A stretch of DNA of 64,000 bases from Mactromeris polynyma (taxonomy: Eukaryota; Mollusca; Bivalvia; Venerida; Mactridae). The notes beneath the pieces were generated by a model, which worked only from the letters and a program-made list of their open reading frames with translations, ran no database searches and was not told the DNA's origin. The position numbers and the translations under genes are program-made. The DNA lies in the NCBI GenBank assembly GCA_032209605.1, contig JASFXZ010000003.1, positions 37,040,762 to 37,104,761 on the forward strand, read 5' to 3'. Positions within the stretch are counted from its first letter, which is position 1. Every line of letters begins with the position of its first letter. Positions 24,406-36,398 of this stretch are shown here, one piece after another.

Positions 24406-24592
24406 GTTTTGAGCAAGGTTGAACTGCAAGCTCTTCATTCACTGATCTACATTTGAGTAATGATTCAAAGTGATGATGGACCCTGCTGCAGGCAGATGTC
24501 ACTGAGAGAGCATTTAATACCAGTTGCAAACTTGTGTCACCATCAAAGTTAACAAAATCAAAGTTAATTAAATGAAAACGATCTCTTGTCAA
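24406..24592 (-). other. Coding-like open frame next to a MITE
   Basis: The - strand frame (TRDRFHLINFDFVNFDGD, then LVLNALSVTSACSR, HHHFESLLKCRSVNEELAV) is open for about 60 codons and has protein-like composition. It runs straight into the MITE at 24252-24405, whose sequence adds a meaningless tail. I do not recognise the family. It may be a decayed gene fragment. Confidence 0.25.
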
Positions 24593-26490
24593 TGACAGGC
24601 TCCATGTAACAGTAAAATATTATACTCAGAATATACTTAAAATTGATATTTAACATTTCTTGAACCAAGGAACCATAAAATATGTTGTCTTCATATTAGT
24701 GTAGGTTACGCAGGTGTAACACCTGGAACAAATATTTGCTAATTTTTTGCTTATTATAGGATTGAAAATTCTTCTTCTATGATAATTCTTATACAAAAAC
24801 TTCAATTTCCGAACATTCAGTGCATCTGTTAAAGTGAATTTTGCACCTGTGGACAATTAAAATGGGTAGTAATTGTGATTTTTGATTCTATGCCTATCTC
24901 CATTATTACATCTCTTTAAACACAGGCATAATTTATTGGGTAATTTTGATCGAGCCATAATGAGCAAATGATATATGATAACTCCTTAACTTGTTTGTAT
25001 TGCTTTTTACTGCTGCAAAAAACAGAGAACCAAGATTGAAGGTCACTGCGTTACAATATCATATACATAGTTTGAATACATCGAAAACGTATCTGCTGTC
25101 TGTTCGGATTTTCTTTTGAATTCTTTTTGTTGTGTAAATAATTTCAATTCAGATTAAAAACTAAACGAGGTGAAATGTACCATTTGATATAATTAGGCTA
25201 CTTTATGATATACTGCTATGTATTTGTACATTCCTTAACTTGAATAAACAGTATGATCAAACATCAAGATGTTTTAAGTTTTGTATCTTGAATACCTTTA
25301 TGTCTTCTTGTTTTCTGAGTTTATTTACATTGAAATTTTAGTTGAGTTTTAGTTGTGGATTGTTATATTATGGAAAACAGCAGTAAATACAGTCACCATC
25401 ATGACTACCAGCTTTCAAAATATGCACCCACATTCAGCTTTTACTGCGTCAATGTTTTCTTTTATGTCCAGATGTAACTGTCTACATTTTTGACGAAATG
25501 AAGTGAATGCCAAATTTGGGGCTCTTACATTTTCTGATTATAGAAACTAGCATGAATTTAACAAGAAATATCTTGAAAAAAGATGGTTGGCGCAATTTGA
25601 AATTTAAGATTTGTTGTGCAACATATAAAAATGCTGGGACGTTACGATTGCTGGTCACTCCAGATCCAAAATGGATTTCGGTAAATACACCGAAATTCAG
25701 TGGATTTCGGTAAGGTAACGTACCCTTTATCAAAAGGTTAACCAGTTACCAGTCAAGGTTACAAACGTTGTTCGGTTGAAGAGAAATTGCCTTGATGGTT
25801 AATGTAAGATTTGATTGTTTTGACACAACTGACATGCAAACAGCAAAACCATGTTAGTACGGCTGCGCCAAAAAACTGTGTTTCCACAATCTTCGTCATC
25901 AATCTTTTCAACACATCGGTACGCCATAAAAAGTGCTTCTTCCTCAAGGTGCGTCTTATGTTCCAACCATTCTACAGTTTTATATCTATAAACATGTCAC
26001 AATTACACAATACAAGTTACAACAAAGACCTACCGTAATATACCCTGTTTATATTAATGTTTTGTGTATAGAATGTGTTTTAATGTACAAGTAAGTGATC
26101 CTGGTGAGCCAATGATGTTGTAACCATAGTGGTTGCCACAAGCCAAGATTCTGTCCGCTGATTTCTTCATCAGTTTTAAGTGGAACTGTCACAATGTTTC
26201 TGTAATCTTTGATCCTTCAGGTGGTAATACCTCTCAGAATCTTACATATTTGTTCCAGGCTTTCACTTATTGTCCATTTCTAAAAGTACTAAAACTTACA
26301 AAATTTAGCTTGATTTGTCTGCTATGTTTGATATTTGAAATCTTGCTATCTCAGACTTGTCTTTCATCAATGTTGTTGAGGCTTTACAGAATCAGCTAGG
26401 TAATCACTTATAATGTTGTTTGTATAGAGAATTCATTGCAATAGATGTTTTGTTTCTAGTTTAGAATATGTGATGATTCAGTCCGTTTTT
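24593..26490. other. Intron 1 sequence, nothing recognised
   Basis: AT-rich DNA with antisense open frames of 60-88 codons, none with a domain or good splice sites. Confidence 0.4.
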
Positions 26491-26692
26491 ATGGCAAATT
26501 TGGGGCCGATATTGGATCCCATTCCCCAAAGAAAAATACGTATTTTCCCTATTTAGAAAAAAAATTCCCCTTCAGTAAAATTATTCAAAATTTGAGCCTT
26601 ATAATTACCCAAATTTGGTGATTAATGATGCAAATTTCCCCTATCAGATGAACCTGCCAATTAACTTCCCCAAAAACTGAAAAAAATGTCTT
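26491..26692 (+). repeat. Dispersed repeat, AAATTTGGGG...TTCCCC family, copy 1
   Basis: About 200 bp beginning ATGGCAAATTTGGGGCCGAT and containing CCATTCCCCAAAGAAA, GAGCCTTATAATTACC, AAATTTGGTGATTAATGATG and repeated TTCCCC motifs. The same order of motifs occurs at 48494-48538 plus 49401-49563, where a second element interrupts it. Class unknown. Confidence 0.75.
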
Positions 26693-27146
26693 GATTATTT
26701 CACTGGATTACTTACACTTCCAAACTTAATTAAGCCAGCATTTAAAATGGTAGGCCTGTGATCATAACCTGATTTCTCTACTATGTCACTTCAACCCCCT
26801 ATAGCTCGGACCCTCCCCTCTGTCTAGCTGTTTTTGTCTGTCTCGCTGTCTTATAATTTGCCTTTTCGCCATCCTCCCTATTTCTCATCTCTTAATTAGC
26901 TCCTATTTGAGCCTGAATGTCTGTATTTTGTACATGTGGCCTATTGTAAAGACTTTCAATCTCAGCACCCAAGGATTTAAAGTACTTAAAGGTTGGTAGT
27001 CTTACCGTACTTTCTATCAAAATATGCGAAGTAAATATAATTTTGAGAAAATGGCATTTTAATGCTTTTATTATAACAGGCATAATTTTATTATGCTCTA
27101 TAACATTGTATTGTAAGTTTTCTTCAAAGTTTCCTGGAACTGCAGA
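26693..27146. other. Intron 1 sequence, nothing recognised
   Basis: Includes a pyrimidine-rich stretch (about 26790-26890, CCCTCCCCTCTGTC and CTGTCTCGCTGTC). No gene seen. Confidence 0.35.
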
Positions 27147-27230
27147 ATACGCGTCGGATACAGATAGTTCCTATGCTATAGCGCTTAAATATACGCGTCC
27201 GATACAGATATTTCCTATGCTATAGCGCTA
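27147..27230. repeat. Two-copy tandem repeat, 44-bp spacing, CpG-bearing
   Basis: ATACGCGTCGGATACAGATA and ATACGCGTCCGATACAGATA begin copies 44 bp apart, each followed by TTCCTATGCTATAGCGCT. The CpG-containing ACGCGT and AGCGCT palindromes stand out from the AT-rich surroundings. Confidence 0.85.
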
Positions 27231-28899
27231 TAATAAGCTCTGCATGTTGGTCAGGATATAAATATCTCAGTATACACACTTGTATTTGTGGCTTTAGGAA
27301 ATATGTAAGAAAAGTGACAATGCTGAGTTGTAGAATACATCCACATAAAGGGAATTACAAATGATGGCAGAAACTACGGATTTTCTCATATATTTCACGG
27401 AGGATATTTTGTACCTTTAAATATCAATCTGACTCCTCCTGACTCAAGTACCAAAAGTAATGTTCCAACCCTCTCTTCCTTACTCCTTTCAAACATTTAT
27501 ATATTGAACTTAAAATGATCATCAGATGAAACTTGTGTGTGTAAGTGTAGTTTACAGCAGTACTGGGGTAAATGTTGTTTCTGTATGATTACACAGTTCT
27601 TCATGAATGTTTGTGAAAACTATTACAGTTCTAGTGAAGTACCACTTACTCTCAATTATTTACCTTTGTGTGTTCACTAACAGCATCATTATCTCTATAC
27701 CTGAGCTTCCATGGTTTACTCATTATAAATTTTATTACCAGATTTCATTACTTTTTGAATACAGGAAGGATTCATTAATTTTAATTTTATATTGTTATCA
27801 TTGAACTGTATAATTGTCTTTGTGTATTGTGTTGCTTTCTTTGTTTTTTCGTTATTATCATTTGTTTTTTAATGATAATGTTACTGTGTTTGTCCCAAGT
27901 AATTCACCCAGCGCATTGTAAAATACTGATCAGTGTTGTACATGGAGGTTAAAAAACGCAGCTGTCAATATTTTTGAAATTGCACAACATTCTAGCTAAC
28001 TTTTCTAGAGCTCTATTAACTTTTTAATTGCAACTTATATAACTTTAATTACTAAGAATAAATTATGACTGTTAATATTGGGTGTGTCTATAATTCAACA
28101 GGTATGTTAATGATTATGGATACAGAAGTTGAATCTTAATGAAAACAATATGAAGATAGATAGATATGTGGGGGTCAAGGTCAAACATAGAGGTCAAAGG
28201 TGGTATCTGCTTCACTTAAGCTATATCCAGCATGAATGTAATTAAGCAGTAGCTGTTTCTCACATGATTTTGAACCCCACCAAGACCACAAGCTAGGTAC
28301 CGGTTGATATAGCCAGTAAAATTAATTAATTAGTTAAGATTGTATGTGACAATTTGTGGTTTTATAACAAACTGATTTAAAATACTTGAGGTTTTCTGGC
28401 TTTGACTGGGTTTGTAAGTACAGAAGTCAAACTTGATTTAGAGACTTTCATTGACAGTTTTATTGACTTAAGAGTCATTTTGTCATGGTCATTCAAAGTA
28501 TTAACATTGGTCGTTAATGTATTATTATTTAACATTAAATAAATATTTAAGGAATTGTGCTGTTGATTGTAATGGTCTGTATGGAATGTTTATACATTCT
28601 GGATAAAGTAATGTACATGTGTACATTGTGTATTATTGTCTTGTTTTGTATAGTATGTAAATGTTGTGGACTCTAATTGACCATCGTCACCATCATGCTA
28701 TATATAGATGCAAGAGTTTTAGAGATATTGTATACAAAATGACTTTTAATGTTGATCCTGGTTCATTACAAATTTTTTCTATTATTCATAATCTATAAGT
28801 TGTTTATAATAATAAGTGGTTTGAGCAGTGCAAGTGACTTTTTGCCTGCTCCTTTATTCCCATGCACTTTGACATTTTTGCTTTCTTCCTTCAATACAG
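27231..28899. other. Intron 1 sequence, nothing recognised
   Basis: AT-rich intronic DNA with no recognisable coding sequence or repeat family. Confidence 0.4.
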
Positions 28900-28934
28900 T
28901 GTCTCCAAACCATGATGATTCTATTGTTACCAAG
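28900..28934 (+). CDS. Candidate cassette exon (unassigned)
   Basis: A 35-bp stretch follows a strong acceptor (TTTGCTTTCTTCCTTCAATACAG split at 28899) and precedes a good donor (ACCAAG/GTAATA). In the frame entered in phase 1 it reads SPNHDDSIVTK and leaves in phase 0. It cannot be inserted between PDZ exons 1 and 2 without breaking the frame, so it would belong to another transcript or be a decoy. Low confidence. Confidence 0.2.
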
Positions 28935-29006
28935 GTAATATATTAAGATTGTCAGGTTATTGTTGTGTCATATAAAAATTATAATTGGTGTACACATGTT
29001 GTTGAA

Positions 29007-29720
29007 TGTTCAGAGGTTGTGTTCAATGTTTACAGGTTGTGTCCAGTCTTCACAGATTGTGTCCAATGTTCACTGGTTGTGTCCAATGTTTACTGGTTGT
29101 GTCCATTGTTCACTGGTTGTGTCCAATGTTTACAGGTTGTGTTCAATGTTCACTGATTGTGTACAATGTTCACTGGTTGTGTCCAATGTTTACAGGTTGT
29201 GTCCAATGTTTACAGGTTGTGTCCAATGTTCACTGATGGTATCCAATATTCACTGGTTGTGTCCAATGTTCACTGGTTGTGTCCAATGTTCAATGGGAGT
29301 GGCCAATGTTACTGGTTGTGGCCAATGTTTACTGGTTGTGTCCAATGTTCACTGGTTGTGTCCAATGTTCACTGGCTGTGGCCAATGTTTACTGGTTATG
29401 GCCAATGTTCACTGGTTGTGTCCAATGTTCAAAGGTTATGTTCAATGTTCACTGATTGTGTCCAATGTTCACTGGTTGTGTCCAATGTTCACTGGTTGTG
29501 TTCAATGTTCACTGGTTGTGTTCAATGTTAACTGGTTGTGTTCAATGTTCACTGGTTGTGTCCAATGTTTACTGGTTGTGTCCAATGTTCACTGGTTGTG
29601 TCCAATGTTCACTGGTTGTGTTCAGTGTTCACTGGTTGTGTCCAATGTTTACTGGTTGTGTCCAATGTTCACTGGTTTTGTCCAATGTTCACTGGTTGTG
29701 TCCAAGGTTTATAGGTTGCA
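29007..29720. repeat. Minisatellite, 20-bp unit, about 36 copies
   Basis: The unit is GTCCAATGTTCACTGGTTGT with many variants (TTTACAGG, TTCACTGATT, GGCCAATG). The + strand lacks stops, so a 259-codon frame spans the array and reads a 20-residue repeat containing CVQCSLVVSNV; two more frames are open for shorter stretches. These are array by-products. Confidence 0.95.
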
Positions 29721-31132
29721 TATAAATGTTCAGTCTTAGAGTTTCAAGGTTCTCACCAGGATTGGATATATGTCCCTTCTGCTTGTCTTAACATAAAAGG
29801 GTACACGTAGGATTCCGAGTTCAAATAAGGAGATTCAGAGAAGCCTTAAATTTCTTTTAAACTAAACCCATTTAATGTGGATAGAATCATCATTTGGAAT
29901 ATGGCTTGATAGCACTGTCTATCAGCTTGAATCCTGAGCATTAAAGTCTGAGAAGTTTGAGGTACAGCTTAAGTTGTTTTATCACCATAGGCATAAATAA
30001 ATACCTGCAAAGTGCTGAATACTCTAAACAAAAGTCTTATTATCACTTAATCCATTTATACCAGTATTATATCATTAAGATGATTATCACCAGTGCATGA
30101 AATACTATTATAAATAAACCTGTGAGCACCCTGGTTCTTCCATGTTCTCTTCTGCTACTGGAAGAGAGGTGATATAAGCCTCAGCTGGATGGCAGACATA
30201 CATATGGCATCAACTATCTATCTAAACCTTCTTGTGTTATCATTGTTATGGTATATTTACCCTTCAGGATATACACTGATGCATGTATACACCTTTTATT
30301 AGCTTAGTCATTTTTCTGGTTATAAGATAGTTCTTTGAAGTGTTGATTAATTACCAGTAATGCTTACTTCTTCCTTAAGATAGGGCCTAGCTATGTAATG
30401 GCCCTGAAATGGGCTGCAACTTTTCAGAAAGTGGAATTCTCCTGGGTTTTCCAGGCTCTCTTGATCAGTTTCTTGGATTGTACTACATGGCCAGTAACAC
30501 ACATCAATTGAATAGATAAGGGCACACTCTGGGTTTTAAATATGCGTTTTAACTGTAGCAACATCTTTTGAATTCTTCCTTTACTCACAAGGCATGTTCT
30601 GACTGCTAAACTACTGTAACTTAGATTTACCAGTAGTTAAGAAGTAGTTGCAATTGTTTTGACAATCTCTTGATATATATGCACATTAAGTTTGTACAAT
30701 TTAATGTAACAGTAATTAAATAATTAAAGGACATATAGTACAAAGTTGAGATAGTGAATCTGCCTGTCTGGTCAATCATCAGCTTCCAGTTGTTCTTCTG
30801 CCTGCATGATCTTATCATCCAACTTTTCTCTCTTACCTGTATTACATTCCTGACTCATGATATTAATTAATTTGATCATTACCAACCGGTATCACTAATT
30901 GGCTACCCTCCTGAGGCTGGTTTCTCACACTTACTGAATTTTCATCCTAAGGAAGCAAGATTTCTTCAATTATAAAAATTCTCTGAAAATGATTAAAAAT
31001 TGGGGGGAAATCAGGCCTAAATTGGAGTTATTTTAAGTATACTTATATTTTCTTTTTTATTGATAAGGTATTTGTTTTATTGCATCCATATTTTGTAATA
31101 AAAATGTAACACTTCTCTACTGTGTTATTTAC
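29721..31132. other. Intron 1 sequence, nothing recognised
   Basis: AT-rich DNA with no recognisable genes or repeat ends. Confidence 0.4.
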
Positions 31133-31210
31133 CCACCTAGTTAACTCAATAGTGAGAGTGCTGCTTGACTGCTGTCAGTCTGTCTGTTGAATCCTGCTGG
31201 GCTGCCCAGA
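31133..31210 (+). repeat. Possible tRNA-derived SINE head
   Basis: TTAACTCAATAGTGAGAG resembles a tRNA A box and GTTGAATCCTG at 31186-31196 a B box, at roughly the usual spacing. The sequence between does not form a clean cloverleaf, so a SINE or tRNA relic is more likely than a functional tRNA. Confidence 0.4.
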
Positions 31211-32314
31211 TAGCACTGTGGATATATTGTACATTTACAGGGTTTAATTTGGCTGTTTTGAAAAGATGACCCATACCCTTCAAATTGGGCGTTAAACTTA
31301 GATATTGGGAAAGAGACTTAAACAATTAAAGCAAAATATTAGGAATAGAAGTAAATGATGTATAGTCATTAATTAATCAACAATTGCTATTTATATAAAC
31401 TGCCGGTGAAGGAAAGCCTCTATTTTTGTAAATTTTTAGCTACATTTAACCAATTTTTTCCTTCAGATTTATTGGGAATTTGGAAATTCAGATTGGGAAA
31501 TATATCCTTTTTAGCTTTGGAGAATAAATCCGAATAATGGCTTTAAATACCGCATGAATAAAAACTCTGAAATTTAACTGGCCCTATAATGACCTTGAGT
31601 TCCAGCAGTCCTTGCTAGCTGAAGGTCTGTTCGTAAAGAAAATATTTTATCTAGGTCGTTTTTGTTCTGTCTCTGATTAATAAGGGAAGTTGACCATTTC
31701 TTGAGAGGGAAACATAAGTTTGTTCGAACTTGATTCCAGGAGGCATTAGATTGAATTCCAAACGTAACTAAAATACTGCCAAAACACAAGTAGCTAACTA
31801 CATGTAAACAGTAACTGATTTTTGACACTCTATATGAAAATCTAAGTCGCCTGGAAACATATATTTATGGTACAAATGTATTGTTTATACTTCAGTGTGT
31901 CAGTGTGTGTGATCTCTGTTTGCATCGGAATTGAGTTTTTTTATGATATGTCTTGTTTTTTGTTGAGTAATTAATTATTGTGTTTTTGCATTCCAAAATC
32001 CTGAAGTGCCTCCATCTCCTAGAAGTGATGTTATGGTATTGTAATGCTGTTGTATAAACCTGATACCAAACTATGCTTTATATTAACATTCCTTTTTATT
32101 CACTAAATAGCTTGGTATCTTGAAGAAATTTGAATGTCGTTTTATAGACTCTGGAATTCATTTAGGTATATAATTCTGCATAATGGGATAGTAGAATTCT
32201 TTTGTTGTCTTCATGTTTTTATCTCCAAGTAGCTACATCTGGTCTGAATAAAAAGGTAGCTTCTCTTAGTTCTGTAGGCATGATAATTCTTCTGTTTGTT
32301 TTCTGTCCATAAAG

Positions 32315-32339
32315 GAACTGAATGGCAATGGAGAAACAT
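32315..32339 (+). CDS. Candidate micro-exon (unassigned)
   Basis: 25 bp between a strong acceptor (CTGTTTGTTTTCTGTCCATAAAG, ending 32314) and the donor CAT/GTAAAT. It reads ELNGNGET in phase 0 and leaves in phase 1, which is compatible with following the candidate exon at 28900-28934. Chance occurrence is quite possible. Confidence 0.15.
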
Positions 32340-32708
32340 GTAAATTAGACCTTAACAGTTATTTCATGATTATACTATGACCTTGACTCCTTGATCTTCA
32401 GTTTGCCATTGTTGCCTCATTGATTGGTCTAGCAGCTGCATTAATGTGTCACTATGCATAGTCCTAAAGTGACCATGTCTCTTGACATTCATATTTTTTG
32501 GAATGTGTCCTGAATTTTACTCTTTGATCTTGGGATTGACACTTTTAGCAGCATGTCTTTGTTTCTTGATATATTCACCTTTCTCTTAATAACTTTACAT
32601 AAAATTTCATTAGAGTTTTACCATTTACTTCATGTTTGGTGTAAATATGGTAATGTTTCTGAGTGCCAACAGGATTAATTGTCCATTCTGACACTGTCAG
32701 CTTATTTT

Positions 32709-33955
32709 TATGTCTGTTGCTGGCTGTGTCAATGGTACACATGTCACTTACTCACTACATATGAGGATATCAATGTTACAAATGTCTCTGGCTGACTATG
32801 TCAATGGTACCAATGTCTCTTGCTGACTATGCCAATGGTACAAATGTCTCTTGCTGACTATGTCAATGGTACAGATGTCTCTTGCTGACTATGCCAATGG
32901 TACCAATGTCTCTTGCTGACTATGCCAATGGTACAAATGTCTCTTGCTGACTATGTCAATGGTACCAATGTCTCTTGCTGACTATGCCAATGGTACCAAT
33001 GTCTCTTGCTGACTATGCCAATGGTACCAATGTCTCTTGCTGACTATGCCAATGGTACAAATGTCTCTTGCTGACTATGTCAATGGTACAGATGTCTCTT
33101 GCTGACTATGCCAATGGTACCAATGTCTCTAGCTGACTATGGCAATGGTACCAATGTCTCTTGCTGACTATGCCAATGGTACCAATGTCTCTTTCTGACT
33201 ATGTCAATGGTACCAACATATCTTGCTGACTATGCCAATGGTACAAATGTCTCTTGCTGACAATGTCAATGGTACCAATGTCTCTTGCTGACTATGGCAA
33301 TGGTAAAATGTCTATTGCTGACTATGTCAATGGTACCAATGTCTCTTGCTGACTATGGCAATGGTAAAATGTCTATTGCTGACTATGTCAATGGTACCAA
33401 TGTCTCTTGCTGACTATGTCAATGGTAAAATGTCTCTTGCTGACAATGTCAATAGTACAAATGTCTCTTGCTGACTATGTCAATGGTACAAATGTCTCTT
33501 TCTGACAATGTCAATGGTACAAATGTCTCTTGCTGACTATGTCAATGGTACAAATGTCTCTTGCTGACTATGGCAATGGTACCAATGTCTCTTGCTGACT
33601 ATGCCAATGGTACCAATGTCTCTTGCTGACTATGTCAGTGGTACAAATGTCTCTTGCTGACTATGCCAATGGTACCAATGTCTCTTGCTGACTATGTCAG
33701 TGGTACAAATGTCTCTGGTTGGCTGCGTCAGTGGTACAAATGTCTCTGGTTGGCTGCGTCAGTGGTACAAATGTCTCTTGTTGGCTGCGTCAGTGGTACA
33801 AATGTCTCTGGTTGGCTGCGTCAGTGGTACAAATGTCTCTTGTTAGCTGTGTCAGTGGTACAAATGTCTCTTGTTGGCTGCATCAATGGTACCAATGTCT
33901 CTTGCTGACTATGTCAGTGGTATAAACATCTCGTATTAGCCATGCCAATGGTACA
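32709..33955. repeat. Minisatellite, 31-bp unit, about 40 copies
   Basis: The unit is TGTCTCTTGCTGACTATG followed by YCAATGGTACMAA. A distinct sub-block at about 33711-33860 has GGTTGGCTGCGTCAGTGG instead, introducing a CpG per unit. Flanking copies at both ends are diverged. Open frames inside are array by-products. Confidence 0.95.
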
Positions 33956-34717
33956 ACAATTTGAACTAATGGTGTCTGTCTGTGGATGAGTATCTGCCCT
34001 TGAATGTCATGTTCAGTTGGTCAATATGCATTGAGGCATAATTTATGTGTTAGAATGTTTATATTTTAGCTGTTTTTGGGATCATGTCAAATATGATATG
34101 AGTTTATTATTTGCTTGAAATGACAAGTTTTACAGTGAGGATCATTTCGTGACCCCAAAAATTGAAGAGAATCTGTTTTGAATGTATTTTCATGATATCC
34201 CATATCCTTATCTGTTATTTCAGGAGTCATGTTAAAACATGCGAATCTTTGCAATCTTCAACACATTTCAGGGTTGTTTTAATCCAATATATCAGATTAC
34301 TTAAAGACTGAAAGCCAATTAAACAGCAATAAGAAATAAATGAAAATTTCTCCAGTTGCTGACAGCTTCTGACAATATTTGATTTTTTTCTATTCTCTTC
34401 AAGTTCATTATTTTCCAGCTGGAATTTTTGGGTAATAAAACTTATCTTGTTAAATTATATTTGGAGCGTTGTCTGCCAACAATATATTCTGAAGGCCTTG
34501 AGGAAGCGGTTGAGTGGGTGGGGTAGGGCTTTAGCACTATAAAACTGTACATACTTTCTTGTTGTTAAATTTAGTAGAATTAAAAATGGATATGTTTGTG
34601 TCTTTGGGTGGTTTAATGATAGATATAGGAAGCAGTTTAAGAAATACAATTAAAGGGTACAAAAGCTTTCCATTGTCACTAGAATAGTAGCAGGTAATTA
34701 TCATCATCATACAATGA

Positions 34718-35186
34718 CTAAGGGGCATAAAGTGTTACCCCTGATTGTCCGTCTGTCTGTGGTTCCTTCTGTCTGTCCGTCGACTGGTTTCCAATCAGTA
34801 ATTCTTGAAAGGATGGGTGGATTTAATTCATATTGGGTGCATACATATAGGATATATGTCTTACAATCCACACATTTTTAGAGGAGTTATGGCCCTTTTT
34901 TCGACATCAAAAATTGGTTTCCGATCAATAAATCTTGAAAGGATGGATTCAATTCACATTGGGCACATTATAGCATAGGATAATAAAATACAGGTCAAGT
35001 GAGATTTCAGTAACAATATGCCAATTGTTTGAAGAGTTATTTGCCCTTTTTGTACTTAATAGTTGTTTCAAGGTGTTAATAGGGTTTTCAATTGATATAA
35101 CTTCAAAATTATTTTGCCTTAACAAACTAAATATTTGCATTCTGCTTAATAGCAGAGGCATCCGTGTCCTTTGGATGCATCTAGTT
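34718..35186 (+). repeat. Bivalve-type interspersed repeat (GGGGCATAA...CATCCGTGTCC)
   Basis: It begins TAAGGGGCATAAAGTGTTAC, followed by GTCCGTCTGTCTGTGG, and ends GGCATCCGTGTCCTTTGGAT plus CATCTAGTT. I recognise this pair of ends from repeats abundant in bivalve genomes. Inside, a segment with ATCTTGAAAGGATG and CACATTGGGCAC is duplicated about 130 bp apart. It supports the molluscan origin of the window. Confidence 0.65.
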
Positions 35187-35783
35187 CAAATCTGAGTCCT
35201 TAGCACCAATATTTATTTCACCTGCATGAAGCACAGAGGTCTAATCATGAAGCAGTGAGGTGAATTATTATCATTTTTGATATTCAAACAGCAAGAAAAC
35301 CTCCTTACTAGCCCTACTTTTAAGCAGTAAAATCCCTATTTTGCTCTACTTTATGAAAAAAATGCCCTCATTTTTTCGCTACTTTTTCAAAAAAGGTGAC
35401 TTGGCAAGCTGCAAGGATTATCATAGCAAACCTTTTACAGTTTACAGTAGCAGCAATCTTGCGTATGATAGTGTAGTTCACCTGTGTATGTTTGTGTATC
35501 ATGAATCAGGAATGTAGAAAATTGGTCATGTCAATCAGTTAGCTGGCAAATAACCTTCCCATCATCTACTCCTATCTACTTGTTGGAATACATTGATTCA
35601 TAGACTCTGGAGTTCATTTAACTCTCATGGAACATTAGCTATCTGGATTGTGTTCTCGTTGTCATATCCATTATGATACCAAGTAGCTCATACAGTTTGT
35701 GAAGTACCTGTTCCTCTCAATACATGGAACATTCTCAGCATTATAGTCATGCTCCATTTTCATTAACATGTAAATGTGTAAAT

Positions 35784-36398
35784 GTATGTCAGAGTGGACC
35801 ACCTACACAGTCTGACCATTTTCATTTGATACTCAGGTACATGTCAGAGTTGACCACTACAGTCTGACCATTTTTGTTCAATACTCTGGTACATGTCAGA
35901 GTTGACCACTACAGTCTGACCATTTTTGTTCAATACTCTGGTACATGTCAGAGTTGACCACTACAGTCCGACCATTTTCATTCAATAGTCGGGTACATGT
36001 TAGAGTTGATCACTACAGTCTGACCATTTTCATTCAATACTCAGGTACATGTCAGAGTTGACCACTACAGTCTGACCATTTTCATTCAATACTCGGGTAC
36101 ATGTCAGAGTTGACCACTACAGTCTGACCATTTTCATTCAATACTCGGGTACATGTCAGAGTTGACCACTACAGTCTGACCATTTTCATTCAATACTCGG
36201 GTACATGTCAGAGTTGACCACTACAGTCTGACCATTTTCATTCAATACTCGGGTACATATCAGAGTTGACCACTACCTGACCATTTCATTTACATGTTAG
36301 TTTGTGTCAGAGTTGACTACCACAGCCTCACTGTTTTCATTTACATGTTGATTCATATCAGAGTTGACCACCAGCACAGGCTGACCATACTCAATCAG
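35784..36398. repeat. Minisatellite, 52-bp unit, about 9 regular plus degenerate copies
   Basis: The unit starts GTACATGTCAGAGTTGACCA and continues CTACAGTCTGACCATTTTC and ATTCAATACTCG. Spacing of 52 bp is exact between about 35840 and 36260. Copies at both edges are truncated or diverged (CACCTACACAG, CACCAGCACAGG). Confidence 0.95.

Noticed and set aside
26221..26258. Exon after the acceptor GATCCTTCAG
   Set aside because: The frame reads NTSQNLTYLFQ but is followed by CAG/GCTTTC, not a GT donor.
28960..29739. 259-codon + strand ORF with a Cys/Val-rich 20-residue repeat
   Set aside because: Lies almost exactly on the 20-bp minisatellite; other frames are equally open.
33654..33925. Two + strand ORFs with VVQMSLVGCVSGTNVS repeats
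   Set aside because: By-products of the 31-bp array.
34718..35186. Minus-strand ORF at 34949-35161 as a gene
   Set aside because: Falls inside a recognised interspersed repeat.
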